A stretch of 64,000 bases of DNA, taken from the NCBI RefSeq assembly GCF_010894455.1, contig NZ_JAAIXY010000009.1, positions 366,584 through 430,583 on the forward strand. The letters run 5' to 3'. Position numbers and translations under genes: made by a program. Below the pieces are notes generated by a model. The model was given only the letters and a program-made list of their open reading frames with translations, searched no databases and was not told the origin of the DNA. Positions 19,874-31,600 of this stretch are shown in pieces. This DNA is from Myxococcus eversor. Its GTDB lineage: Bacteria; Myxococcota; Myxococcia; Myxococcales; Myxococcaceae. Every line of letters begins with the position of its first letter. Positions within the stretch are counted from its first letter, which is position 1.

Positions 19874-21466
19874 ATGCCTTTCCAGCTGACGATCTCCGAG
19901 GGAAAAGACGCCGGCAAGGAGTTCGTCTTCGACCAGGACTCCGTGCTCATCGGTCGTACGTCCGAATGTGACGTCGTGCTGTACGACCCGGGCGTGTCCC
20001 GCAAACATTGCCGCCTGTTCCTCGATGGCGACGCCTACAGCGTCGAGGACCAGGGCAGCGCCAACGGCACCTTGCTCAACGGCACCGCGGTGCAGACGCA
20101 GGCCCTGGAGGACGGCGACAAGCTGACCCTGGGGCCGGTGACGTTCGTCTTCGCCTTGATGACGGAGGAGTCCACCGGCGAGGAGGAACTGCCCGCCGGG
20201 GCGGAGGAGGGCGCGAACAGCACGCGCATCGTCTCCGTGGACGCGCTGAAGCGTCAGCGCAACAAGGGCGTGGCCCTGGCCCCGGATGGCGCGGACGAGG
20301 AGTCCCTGGAGGAGATTCGCCAGGGCGCCACCCGCAACAACCTGCGCGCGCTGCGGCCCGCGGGGCAGAGTGGTTCGCGCGCGGCGCTGGCCGCGTCGAA
20401 CGAGCCCGCGGCCATCGAGCGGGCTCCCGCCTCGGCCCCCGCGCCTCGTCGTCCGCAGCCCAGCTCCGCGCCCGTGCGCGCGCGGCCGTCCGCCAATGCC
20501 GGAGCTGGCGCGGGCAGTGGGTTGTCCGCCGCCGAGCGCGCCCGCATCCGCCGTGAGTCCCCGGGCCTGGTGGCGAGCGCGAAGCTGTTCTGGGCGGACG
20601 CCAGCAACATGGTGCGCGGCGGCCTGGTGGGCGGCGGCGTCGCCGTGGTGCTGGGCCTCTTCGGCCTGTTGTACTGGCTGGTGCTCAGCGAGGTGGACAT
20701 GGGGCCGGTGGGCGAGGAGCCCTCGGTGCTCACCCAGCAGCCCATCCGCGACTCGTTCGGCCTGGGGCCGGACGTGACGTGGGCCCGGGCGGACATGAAG
20801 ATCTTCGAGTGGGAATACACCGCCGCCACCAAGGCCGTGGTCATCCTCCACTACCAGGCGCAGGGCATCTCCAAGGACGAGGTGATGGTCAGCGTCAACG
20901 GCGTGGATGTGGGCAAGGTGCCCCCGGACACACTGGCCAGCCAGGACCGCTCGCTGGAGCTGATGATTCCCTCCCAGCACCTGAAGAAGGGCGAGCCCAA
21001 CCGCATCGTCTTCGACAACACCAAGAATCCGCCGGGTGAGGACCCCTGGCGCATCTGGAACGTGTGGGTGGAGCGCGCGCTCTTGCCGGACCTGCTGCCC
21101 GAGGAGCTGCTGCGTCAGGCCACCGAGTCCTACAAGCGCGGCCGGAAGAACAACGACACGCCGGACATCGGTGCCCGCAACCGCTACGAGGCGTGGAAGT
21201 CCTTCCGCGAGTCGTGGCTGATGCTGGAGGCCCACCCGGAGCCCAAGCCGGACCTCTACTACGAGGCGCAGGAGCGCATGAAGACGGCCCAGCAGGAGCT
21301 GGACAGGACGTGCGCCAAGCTGCTGCTGGAGGTGGAGGGCTACTACAACCAGGGCAACTACAAGGCCGCCTCCGCCACGCTGGACCACATCAAGCAGTAC
21401 TTCCCGGAGTTCGACCAGCCGTGTGCCACCCGCGCCGAGAACAAGCGCGGAGAGTACGGGCTGTAG
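19874..21466 (+). CDS. FHA-domain membrane protein
   Basis: 530 residues. The N-terminal forkhead-associated domain (about 1-95) keeps the phosphothreonine-binding residues: R28 of IGRTSECDV, S42/R43/H45 of SRKHCRLF, and N64-G65 of SANGTLLNG. A low-complexity Ala/Pro/Arg linker (about 160-240) leads to one transmembrane helix (about 249-272). The outer part has a beta-rich region (VMVSVNGVDVGKV) and a helical TPR-like tail (YYEAQERMKTAQQELDRT, YYNQGNYKAAS). It could read Ser/Thr-kinase signals, which are abundant in myxobacteria, at the membrane. It follows the PafC-like gene by 7 nt, so one transcript is likely. The function is unknown. Confidence 0.85.
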   Translation: MPFQLTISEGKDAGKEFVFDQDSVLIGRTSECDVVLYDPGVSRKHCRLFLDGDAYSVEDQGSANGTLLNGTAVQTQALEDGDKLTLGPVTFVFALMTEESTGEEELPAGAEEGANSTRIVSVDALKRQRNKGVALAPDGADEESLEEIRQGATRNNLRALRPAGQSGSRAALAASNEPAAIERAPASAPAPRRPQPSSAPVRARPSANAGAGAGSGLSAAERARIRRESPGLVASAKLFWADASNMVRGGLVGGGVAVVLGLFGLLYWLVLSEVDMGPVGEEPSVLTQQPIRDSFGLGPDVTWARADMKIFEWEYTAATKAVVILHYQAQGISKDEVMVSVNGVDVGKVPPDTLASQDRSLELMIPSQHLKKGEPNRIVFDNTKNPPGEDPWRIWNVWVERALLPDLLPEELLRQATESYKRGRKNNDTPDIGARNRYEAWKSFRESWLMLEAHPEPKPDLYYEAQERMKTAQQELDRTCAKLLLEVEGYYNQGNYKAASATLDHIKQYFPEFDQPCATRAENKRGEYGL

Positions 21467-21586
21467 CCACTTCCTGTTTTCGCCGGGATGCACCGTCCCC
21501 CAGTGGACGGTGCATCACCCCATGGGGCCGTTCAGGCGGCCCTTCGGGTTGCCGGCCCGGGGCGCCGTCCTCAACGTAGGAGGACC

Positions 21587-22858
21587 ATGCGCGACCTGGA
21601 GGCGATGAGCGAGAGGACGGGAGTGTCGGGAGAGGTTCTTCCCGAGCCCGGCTGTGCGCGGAGCCCCCTGCCGGAGCGAGCGCCCGTCTGGAGCCCCGGG
21701 GTCTCCGGCCTGCTCCTGGCGCGCTACTACCTGCCTCGTGGACACGCGGTGACGCGCGGCAACGCGTGCGTGCTGCTGCGCGACGGCGTGGAGGCGTATC
21801 CGGCGATGCTGGACGCCATCCGGCGGGCCCGGCGCTACATCCGCCTGGAGACGTACATGTTCATCACCGACGCCGTCGGTGAGCTGTTCGGCCAGGCGCT
21901 CGCGGAGGCCGCCGAGCGCGGCGTGCACGTGAAGGTGCTCTACGACGCGGTGGGCTCCTGGACGAGCCGCAAGGGCTACTTCGAGGAGCTGCGCCAGCGC
22001 GGCGTGGACATCCGCTCCTTCAAGCCCTTCAACCTGTCGCGCGGCTGGCGGCACCTGCTGCGCCGGGACCACCGGAAGATTCTCGTCGTCGACGGCGAGG
22101 TGGCCTTCACCGGCGGGGTGAACATCTCCGAGCACTGGGCCCCAGAGGGGCAGGGCGCCGGTTGGCGCGACGACGTGCTGCGAATCGAAGGCCCCGCGGT
22201 GCACGTGCTGGAGCGGCGCTTCCTGGCCACCTGGCGGATGATGTTCCAGGACCGCATCCACCGCTGGGCGTCCGGGCTGCAGCACCGCCTGCGCCGGCGG
22301 CGGGGCGCTTCCTCCCCGCGCGGACCCACGGGCCTGGCGGTGCTGTCCAGCCGGCGGAGCATCCACCGCGCCTACGTGCACGCCATCCAGCGCTCCCGGC
22401 GCAGCGTGCTCATCGCCGCGGCGTACTTCATGCCGGACCGGAAGCTCGTCGTCGCCCTGCGCGACGCGGCCAAACGGGGCGTGGAGGTGAGCCTGCTCCT
22501 CAACGCCCGCAGCGACCACCCCCTGATGGAGTTCGTCACCCGGGCCTTCTACGAGAAGCTCCTGGGGGCGGGGGTGCGCATCTTCGAGTGGCAGCGCGGG
22601 GTGCTCCACGCGAAGACGGCCGTCGTCGACGGGGCCTGGGGCACCATCGGCTCGTTCAACCTGGAGCGGCTGAGCCTGGCCTTCAACCACGAGGTGAACG
22701 CCGTGTTCGCCGACCCCCGGCTGGGTCAGCAGTTGGAGGACTCCTTCCGGACGGACTGCGGCGACTGCCGCGAGGTGACGCTGGCGGAATTCCGCCGCCG
22801 GCCCCTCTGGCGCAAGCTCCTGGAGCGCGCCCTGTACAGCCTGCGCAAGCTCATCTGA
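21587..22858 (+). CDS. Phospholipase D family protein, cardiolipin-synthase-like
   Basis: 423 residues with two HKD catalytic motifs, H162xK164xxxxD169 (HRKILVVDG) and H341xK343xxxxD348 (HAKTAVVDG), each followed by the usual Gly/Ser-Asn segment (GGVN, GSFN). These define the transphosphatidylase fold used by cardiolipin synthases. Unlike E. coli ClsA, no N-terminal membrane helices are visible, so it resembles ClsB-type enzymes. The start ATG 21587 has TAGGAGG just upstream. A strong hairpin follows the stop. Confidence 0.9.
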   Translation: MRDLEAMSERTGVSGEVLPEPGCARSPLPERAPVWSPGVSGLLLARYYLPRGHAVTRGNACVLLRDGVEAYPAMLDAIRRARRYIRLETYMFITDAVGELFGQALAEAAERGVHVKVLYDAVGSWTSRKGYFEELRQRGVDIRSFKPFNLSRGWRHLLRRDHRKILVVDGEVAFTGGVNISEHWAPEGQGAGWRDDVLRIEGPAVHVLERRFLATWRMMFQDRIHRWASGLQHRLRRRRGASSPRGPTGLAVLSSRRSIHRAYVHAIQRSRRSVLIAAAYFMPDRKLVVALRDAAKRGVEVSLLLNARSDHPLMEFVTRAFYEKLLGAGVRIFEWQRGVLHAKTAVVDGAWGTIGSFNLERLSLAFNHEVNAVFADPRLGQQLEDSFRTDCGDCREVTLAEFRRRPLWRKLLERALYSLRKLI

Positions 22859-22870
22859 CGGATGGGGCTT

Positions 22871-22913
22871 GTCTCCGCCCTGTCTCGCCGTGACGGGACA
22901 GGGTGTCGGAGAC
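22871..22913 (+). terminator. Hairpin terminator after the phospholipase D gene
   Basis: Nested stems GTCTCCG/CGGAGAC (22871-22877, 22907-22913) and CCCTGTC/GACAGGG (22878-22884, 22897-22903) make a 14-bp interrupted stem starting 13 nt after the stop. No clear U-run follows. Confidence 0.6.
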
Positions 22914-23067
22914 GACATTCCCCAGCGGGACGCATGGTTCCGATGAGCGGGGCTGGACTCTTGCTGGGTCAACAGTCCATCGCAGGATGCGCGCGCAGGA
23001 ACCCTTTGCAACGCGTCAAAGGCGAGCCTAGAAGTGCCCACATCCTGCGCACGGAAGGGCACCTCAC

Positions 23068-25806
<2,739 letters not shown>

Positions 25807-25829
25807 TCCTCCTAAGAAGACAGAGACCG

Positions 25830-25899
25830 GCACCCGCTTTCCTCGGCGGGTGCGGGACTCGCACAGCGGCCCGGAGTGCCCTCGTGGCGCTCCGGGCCG
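25830..25899. terminator. Double hairpin between acnA and the HD gene
   Basis: Stem 1 is GCACCCGC/GCGGGTGC (25830-25837, 25846-25853). Stem 2 is CGGCCCGGAG/CTCCGGGCCG (25867-25876, 25890-25899), followed on the plus strand by TCGTGTCT. It lies between convergent genes and could serve both. Confidence 0.75.
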
Positions 25900-25906
25900 T
25901 CGTGTC

Positions 25907-26329
25907 TCAGGGCTCCTTGAGTCGCGCCCAGGCGGCGCGGTAGCGGGCCAGCCGCTCCGCGTCCTTGGCCGTCACCGCGGTCAGCCGGCGCACGTCCATG
26001 TTGTCCTCCAGGTCCGCGAGCTTCACCCGGCGCGCCAGCGCGTCCGGCCGCAGCCGCTCGATGAAGGCCTCGTACGTCTCGTGCTCGCGCCGGGTGAGTC
26101 CCTCCAGCGCTCGCAGCACCTGCTCCGGGTAGCCACCTTCCCGCAGCCGCTCCAGCGTCCAGGGCGTGTCCTCCACCACGTCGTGGAGGATGGCGACGGT
26201 GCGCTCCTCCTCCGTCTCCAGCCGCATCATCAACCGCAAGGGATGCAGGATGTAGGGCTGGCCCGCCTTGTCCCGCTGACCGCGGTGCGCCTCCACGGCG
26301 AGGGCAATCGCGTCTTCGAGCGTGGGCAT
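25907..26329 (-). CDS. Small HD-domain protein, stand-alone alarmone hydrolase-like
   Basis: 140 residues consisting only of a RelA/SpoT-type HD hydrolase domain. Metal and catalytic residues are visible: AHRGQ...YILHP (H29), ILHDVVEDT (H49, D50, E53, D54) and VKLADLEDN (D105). In SpoT and MESH1 this set hydrolyses (p)ppGpp. There is no synthetase, TGS or ACT domain. This fits a small alarmone hydrolase, though other HD phosphohydrolases cannot be excluded. It is convergent with acnA and 57 bp upstream of the end of the pilin operon. Confidence 0.8.
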   Translation of the reverse strand: MPTLEDAIALAVEAHRGQRDKAGQPYILHPLRLMMRLETEEERTVAILHDVVEDTPWTLERLREGGYPEQVLRALEGLTRREHETYEAFIERLRPDALARRVKLADLEDNMDVRRLTAVTAKDAERLARYRAAWARLKEP

Positions 26330-26386
26330 TCCAGGTGTCCTTCGTGAGGGAGAAGCGTCAACGTTACCGCGAGTCAGGCGCGGCGT

Positions 26387-27004
26387 TCAGTTGTGGTTGC
26401 CGGAGCCCGTGCCCGTGGTGCCCTGCGACGTGTTGGGGCCTCCGCCGCCGTTGTAGCTGAGCAGTCCCTCCACGGCGAGGGTGCTGGGGTTCTGCGTCCC
26501 GTCGCTGCGGCGGGGGCGCAGCGTGGAGGAGATGCACACCGCGCCGACGACGGCCACCTGGTCATTGTCTCGACGCCAGTTGGGCGCGACGGGGTCGTAC
26601 TCGTCCTCGTTGTCGCGGATGTACAGGTACACGTCCGGCTTGCCGTCACCGTCCACGTCCGCGAAGAGCGCGGGGTTGGTGGCCAGCAGCGTGGGGGAGA
26701 ACGGGTCCGCGGGCGCCGGGTTGAAGGTGGAGCGCACCGGATTGTGGATGGACGGCGCGGCCAGGTAGGTGTTCCAGCTCGCGTAGTTGCGCCCGTAGTA
26801 GCTGCGCGCGAGCTGCAGGCCGCTCTCCGCGCAGCTCTGTCGCTGGCCCGCGCGACTGCTGGCGACGGCGCGCACGCGCTCTCCGCCCGCGTACACCATG
26901 AGGCTCGCCACCAGGCCCAGCAGCACGGTGACGAGCATGACGACGACAATCAACGTGGCGCCACGGGCGGCGCGGGGAAGGGACTTGCGCGGCTTGGAGT
27001 GCAT
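26387..27004 (-). CDS. pilX: Minor pilin, PilX-like
   Basis: 205 residues, last gene of the pilY1-pilV-pilW-pilX operon, starting 5 nt after the pilW stop. The N-terminus MHSKPRKSLPRAARGATL then a hydrophobic helix (IVVVMLVTVLLGLVASLMVYAG) is of PilX type, which lacks the usual Glu5. SCAESGLQLARSYY follows the helix, as in the PilX N-terminal family. The head contains DVDGDGKPDVYLYIRD, an EF-hand-like calcium loop. The tail is Gly/Thr/Asn-rich. It should assemble into the tip-priming complex of type IVa pili. Confidence 0.8.
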   Translation of the reverse strand: MHSKPRKSLPRAARGATLIVVVMLVTVLLGLVASLMVYAGGERVRAVASSRAGQRQSCAESGLQLARSYYGRNYASWNTYLAAPSIHNPVRSTFNPAPADPFSPTLLATNPALFADVDGDGKPDVYLYIRDNEDEYDPVAPNWRRDNDQVAVVGAVCISSTLRPRRSDGTQNPSTLAVEGLLSYNGGGGPNTSQGTTGTGSGNHN

Positions 27005-27009
27005 GGCGC

Positions 27010-28086
27010 TCACAGGTTGGCGGCCGCCAGGTTGGGCAGCTCCAGACGGCGGGTGTAGAGGCTGCGGTAGAAGCCATCCGCGACGACGGCGGCCGGCGGC
27101 ACGTTGTTCTCCGTGGCGATGCGCTTGTCGTCCGCCAGCACCGCGGTGCTCTGCGTGTTGCGGCGCGGGTTGCGGCCGGTGGCCACCACGCTGACTCGCA
27201 CCGTGCGCAGGCCCGGCTGGAAGGCGGAGGCCAGCCCGTGTCGCCACGTGTACTGGGCCGGGTCCTCCTGGCCCGTGGTGTCGAAGCCGAAGGCCACCTG
27301 CAGGTCCTCCACGTTCTCCTGCACGACGAAGGGCTGCTCCGTCGCCAGCTCCGAGAAGGGTCGGCCCAGCGCGTCCGCCAGCAGCCTGCCCTCCGTGCGC
27401 AGGAGCGACGGACGGCCGGACGTGGGGTGGGGGCCGATGAAGAAGTGCAGCAGCCGCACCGGATAGACGAGGTCGCCGCTTTGATACCCGCCCCGCTCCG
27501 GCGCGTTGGAGAAGCCCGAGGTCCCCGCCTCGTCGTAGTTCACCTGGCCCGGCGTGCCCGGGCTCTGCGGGGAGATGACGACGTTGGAGATGAGCGCGGC
27601 GCTCGTCATGTTGCTGACCAGATGGAGCGAGTCCGACTTGAGGCTCTGCGTGCAGTTCACCTGGAGCACGCCCGTCCCGGGGCGCACCACGGAGGCCGCG
27701 GCGCCGGGGGTGACGCAGGGCTCGCCCAGGTAGTCGCGGTCCGGCACCACCAGCCACAGGTCATCGCTGCCATCGGCGGTGGGGGTGCTGGAGTTGGTGC
27801 CCGCGCCGGTGGTGCCATCGCGGCCGAAGATGGCGCCGACGCGCACGGGCACTCCGCCCTGGCGCACCCAGATGCCACCAGGCGCGCCGGCCCCCGCCTG
27901 GCGCACCATGTTCATGAGGGCCTCGCCCGCGAGCCGGGAGGCGTCATGGCTGTCGGCGGTGTGCTCCGTGTTGTGGATGACGCGGCTGCCCGCCATCATC
28001 AGCGCCGCCGCCGCCGCGATGATGATGGCCGTGAGGGCCAGGGCGACCATCGTCTCCAGCAGCGTCATCCCTCGCAGGGCTCTCAT
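27010..28086 (-). CDS. pilW: Minor pilin, PilW-like
   Basis: 358 residues. The prepilin signal is MRALRG followed by MTLLETMVALALTAIIIAAAAALMMAG; cleavage after Gly6 would leave the canonical Met1 and Glu5 of a type IV pilin helix. The large head (about 320 residues) fits PilW-type minor pilins. The ATG overlaps the pilV stop in ATGA, so translation is coupled. Confidence 0.85.
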   Translation of the reverse strand: MRALRGMTLLETMVALALTAIIIAAAAALMMAGSRVIHNTEHTADSHDASRLAGEALMNMVRQAGAGAPGGIWVRQGGVPVRVGAIFGRDGTTGAGTNSSTPTADGSDDLWLVVPDRDYLGEPCVTPGAAASVVRPGTGVLQVNCTQSLKSDSLHLVSNMTSAALISNVVISPQSPGTPGQVNYDEAGTSGFSNAPERGGYQSGDLVYPVRLLHFFIGPHPTSGRPSLLRTEGRLLADALGRPFSELATEQPFVVQENVEDLQVAFGFDTTGQEDPAQYTWRHGLASAFQPGLRTVRVSVVATGRNPRRNTQSTAVLADDKRIATENNVPPAAVVADGFYRSLYTRRLELPNLAAANL

Positions 28087-28688
28087 TGGACGAACACCTC
28101 GTTGTGGAACTGGGCGCGGTCCGCGGTGTCGCCCTTGCGCACGACGCGGGTCCACACCGTCACCGGCCGCGAGCCCGCGGGCAACAACGCGGTGGCCGAC
28201 GGCGGCACCTCGAGCGGCAGGCCCGTCGTCACCAGGACCTCCCGGCAGTACGTCCCCTCCGGCAGCGCGGCGTCGTTGCACGCCGTGCCCGCGGGGATGC
28301 CCGCGAGCGGCTCCACGTGCCCGGTGGCGGACAGCATGAAGTACGCCCCGGAGCTGGGGTCCCCCGTCACCGGCACCGTCGGGTCCGCCCGCCAGGGCGC
28401 CGCGCCGGGCGCCAGCGTGGTGGGGGGCTGCGTGGGACGAGGCACCGCCCGCGCGAGCAGCGGGCCCTTGGCGGCCAGCCACAGCCGCTGCGTGCTCGCC
28501 TCGAGCAGCAGTCTCTTCACCTGGAGCAACTGGCCGTCATGCACGTCGCGCGAGGCGAACACGATGCCGCCCACCGCCCCGGTGGCGGCGAGCGCCAGCA
28601 CCACCATGGCGATGAGCACTTCGATGAGACTGGAGCCCCGGCGGGTGAGCCTTGAGCCCCGGCGGAGGACGCGAGCAGGCGAGCTCAT
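28083..28688 (-). CDS. pilV: Minor pilin, PilV-like
   Basis: 201 residues. A basic leader (RRGSRLTRRG) precedes SSLIEVLIAMVVLALAATGAVGG, with Glu5 of the mature pilin, so PilD-type cleavage after Gly18 is expected. The head ends with a beta-rich region. The ATG overlaps the pilY1 stop in ATGA, and the stop overlaps the pilW start the same way. Confidence 0.85.
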   Translation of the reverse strand: MSSPARVLRRGSRLTRRGSSLIEVLIAMVVLALAATGAVGGIVFASRDVHDGQLLQVKRLLLEASTQRLWLAAKGPLLARAVPRPTQPPTTLAPGAAPWRADPTVPVTGDPSSGAYFMLSATGHVEPLAGIPAGTACNDAALPEGTYCREVLVTTGLPLEVPPSATALLPAGSRPVTVWTRVVRKGDTADRAQFHNEVFVQ

Positions 28689-31600
28689 TCGAAGAACCTC
28701 TGGCTCCAGTTGAGCAGTCGGAAGATGAAGCCTCCCTGGCCATTGACGCGCAGGGTTTCGTCCGGGCTGGAGGCGCCCGTGTTGGTGGTGTTGTCGATGC
28801 GCGTGTTGGTGATGCGGCTGACCTCCAGCCCCACCACGAAGTCCTGCGACGTGGTGCCGCTGTCGCGGTGGTACACCGTCACGCCGCCGAAGTTGGCCAG
28901 GCTCAGTCCGGGCAGCACCGTGGCCGCGGCGCCCGCCGAAGTCGCGGTGTTGCCCAGGTCCAGCTTCCAGGTGTTGCCTTTTGTCGTCCCGTCGACCGAC
29001 ATCAAGTCCCCCAGCTTGCCGTTGGCGGTGCTGAAGTACGCGGTGCGCCCGGCCACGGTGATGTTGCCGTAGATGTGGCGCGGGCCCGCGAAGGACAGCG
29101 GGAAGGGTGGGGGCTCCTGGAGCACGCCCTGGTCTTTCGCCAGCGAGTGCGCTCCCGACGCCGAAATCGCCGAGCCATTCAGCTTGAAGCCAGCCTCGCC
29201 CATGGGCAGCCGCCGCTTGCGGTCCAGCAGCGCCAGGTGCACCTGTCCCGCGGCGGTGGGCTGCACCCAGTCCGCGCCGCCGGTGCCCACCATGGCGACC
29301 AGCTCCCCCTCGTAGCCCTCCAGGGCGGTGCCGGTGGCGATGGTCTGCGGCAGCCGCGCCAGCGCCACGTTGGTGGTGATGGGCCGGCGCTGGGGGTCGG
29401 TGGATTCGGTGTCCAGCGCGGAGTACTTGCAAGGCGACGTCTCCGAGCACGAGGGGCCCAGGCGCAGCACGTTGGAGTTCTGTCCGGTGGCGCCGTCCAG
29501 CTCCCACAGCCGGCCCTCCATGTCGCCCACGTACAGCCGCGAGGCGCCGCCCGTGTCCGTCAGCACGGTGGGCGCGGTGGGCGCGGTGTTGTCCACCCAG
29601 CTCTGGGTGAACTCCTGCTCCCACTGCCACAGCTTCTGTCCGGTGGCCGCGTCGATGGCGAAGACCTCCATGCCGAACGTGGGAGCGCCATACGCGCCCG
29701 AGCTGCTGGAGGCGACGAAGACGGCATAGGTGGGCTCCAGGCCCTGGCGCACCACGCCCACGGACAGGCCGCGCGTGCCGCCCAGGCCTCCGTAGTTGTA
29801 GAGGCCGGAGGGCTCGCGGCCCGGGTCCGTCTGGGGCGCCATGAGGAAGCGCGCGTCCTTCTCCTTCCACTTCACCGCCCACTGCGTGCCGCCCGTGTCG
29901 CGGTCCGCCAGCTCCACCGGAGCGTGCGGCGGGAATGCGCCCGTCTGCGCGTGGCTGCCCGCCAGGTGCCACAGCATCACCGGGCGCAGGGGGTTGGTGA
30001 TGTCCAGGGCGAACAAGTCCCGGCCCGGGTTGCCCACGTTGGCCACCAGCACGGTGTGCCACTCGCGCTTGCCGCTGCCCACGAAGTCCGCGAAGACGTC
30101 CATCACCACCGGCGCGCTGTTGACGCGTGCGTTGTTGCTGCGCAGCCACGGCAGTTGCGTGGCCGGCAGGAAGCTCCACAGCTCCGTGCCGCGCGGGGGC
30201 GTGGTGCCGCCGCTGAAGCTCGCGCTCCAGTTCTTCTGGAAGGCGGAGTCCGCGGCGCTGACGTTGGGGAACGACAGCGTCTCCGCGGGGCCCGCGTAGC
30301 GCGCGCCGCCGGACACGTAGAAGGCGTGGAGCTGTCCGTCCAGGCCCGCCGCGTAGGTGACGGTGGGGCGGGGCGCGCCCCGGTCCGGGATGTACGCGCT
30401 GGGCTTCACCACCGCGGGCGCGGAGTGAACGAAGCCGCCCAGGTGCGCGCGGTTGTCCGCCTCGTCGTTGTTGCACTGGCTGTCGCTCGGCTCCAGGACG
30501 GGCGTGCCCGTGCCGTCATGGCGCGTGCTGGTGGCGAAGCAGAAGCCGCGCACGCGCTGGAGCAGTTGCGCCACCGCGTTGAAGTCCGAGGCGAGCTTCG
30601 CCTTGTTGACCGCCTCCATGCTCTGGCCGAAATCGGTGCCCTCGAGCTGCGGGGAGTACTGCACCGCCTGCTGCAAGTCACACACGCCATCACCCGTGGG
30701 CGAGGTGACGAAGTCGAAGCGCGACGTGCCGTCGGGGTTCTTGGCCTCGCCCAGCTTCAGCACGTCCACGCAGTTGGAGTTGGGCGAGCCGCCGTAGTTG
30801 GCGTTGATGGCGGTGCCAGCCACGCTCTGCGGCTTCCAGCCCACCTGGAGCACGCCGCGAGGCGCGCGCAGGCCCGCGCCCAGCGAGGGGTTCGCCTTCA
30901 CCTGTCCACCGAAGTAGGTGAAGAGGTTGCGCTCGCGGGGCGGGGGCAGCGCGGCGTCCGCGTCCCACAGCGTGGACGCGTCCAGCTCGCTCTCGCCCGT
31001 GCCGAGCGAGTCGCCGCCGATGAGCGAATGGGCGCGCAGGTGGCCCGGGAAGTACGGGAACACCCACTGCGAGCCCTGGGCGTGCACGTACGTGTCCACG
31101 CCGGGCGGGTAGCCCGACACCGCGTCGTAGGTGGCCGCGAGCACCAGCGCGCGCGTCCCGTTGGAGTCGCTGCCGTTGGTGTCGTCGAAGGCGACGGGCG
31201 CGGAGAGGGCGCGCTCGCTGCTCAGCGGCTCGGAGCCCAGGTTGAGCAGCGTGTTGAGCACGATTCGCGTGCCGGGGACGCTCGACTTGAAGTCGTGGCC
31301 GGCCAGATAGACGATGGTCGCCTTCTTCGGGTCATTGTCCTTCTGGTTGAAGGTGAAGAAGTCGTGGCCGCGCCGGTTGTCCTCCGCCAGGTGGAGGGCG
31401 TTGTCGTAGATGTGCTCGTCCTTGTGGCCGTACCAGCTCACCGCGAGCCGGCGCACCCCGTCCTTGTAGTTGACGCGGTAGTTCTCCGTGTGGCCCGCCA
31501 CGTTGTTGAAGCGGAAGTCGCCCATCTGGGAGAACGGGTCTCCGGGGTTGGGATAGAGGATGCACGCCGCCCGGCTGCCCTGCGGCTGCGCCATGTAGTC

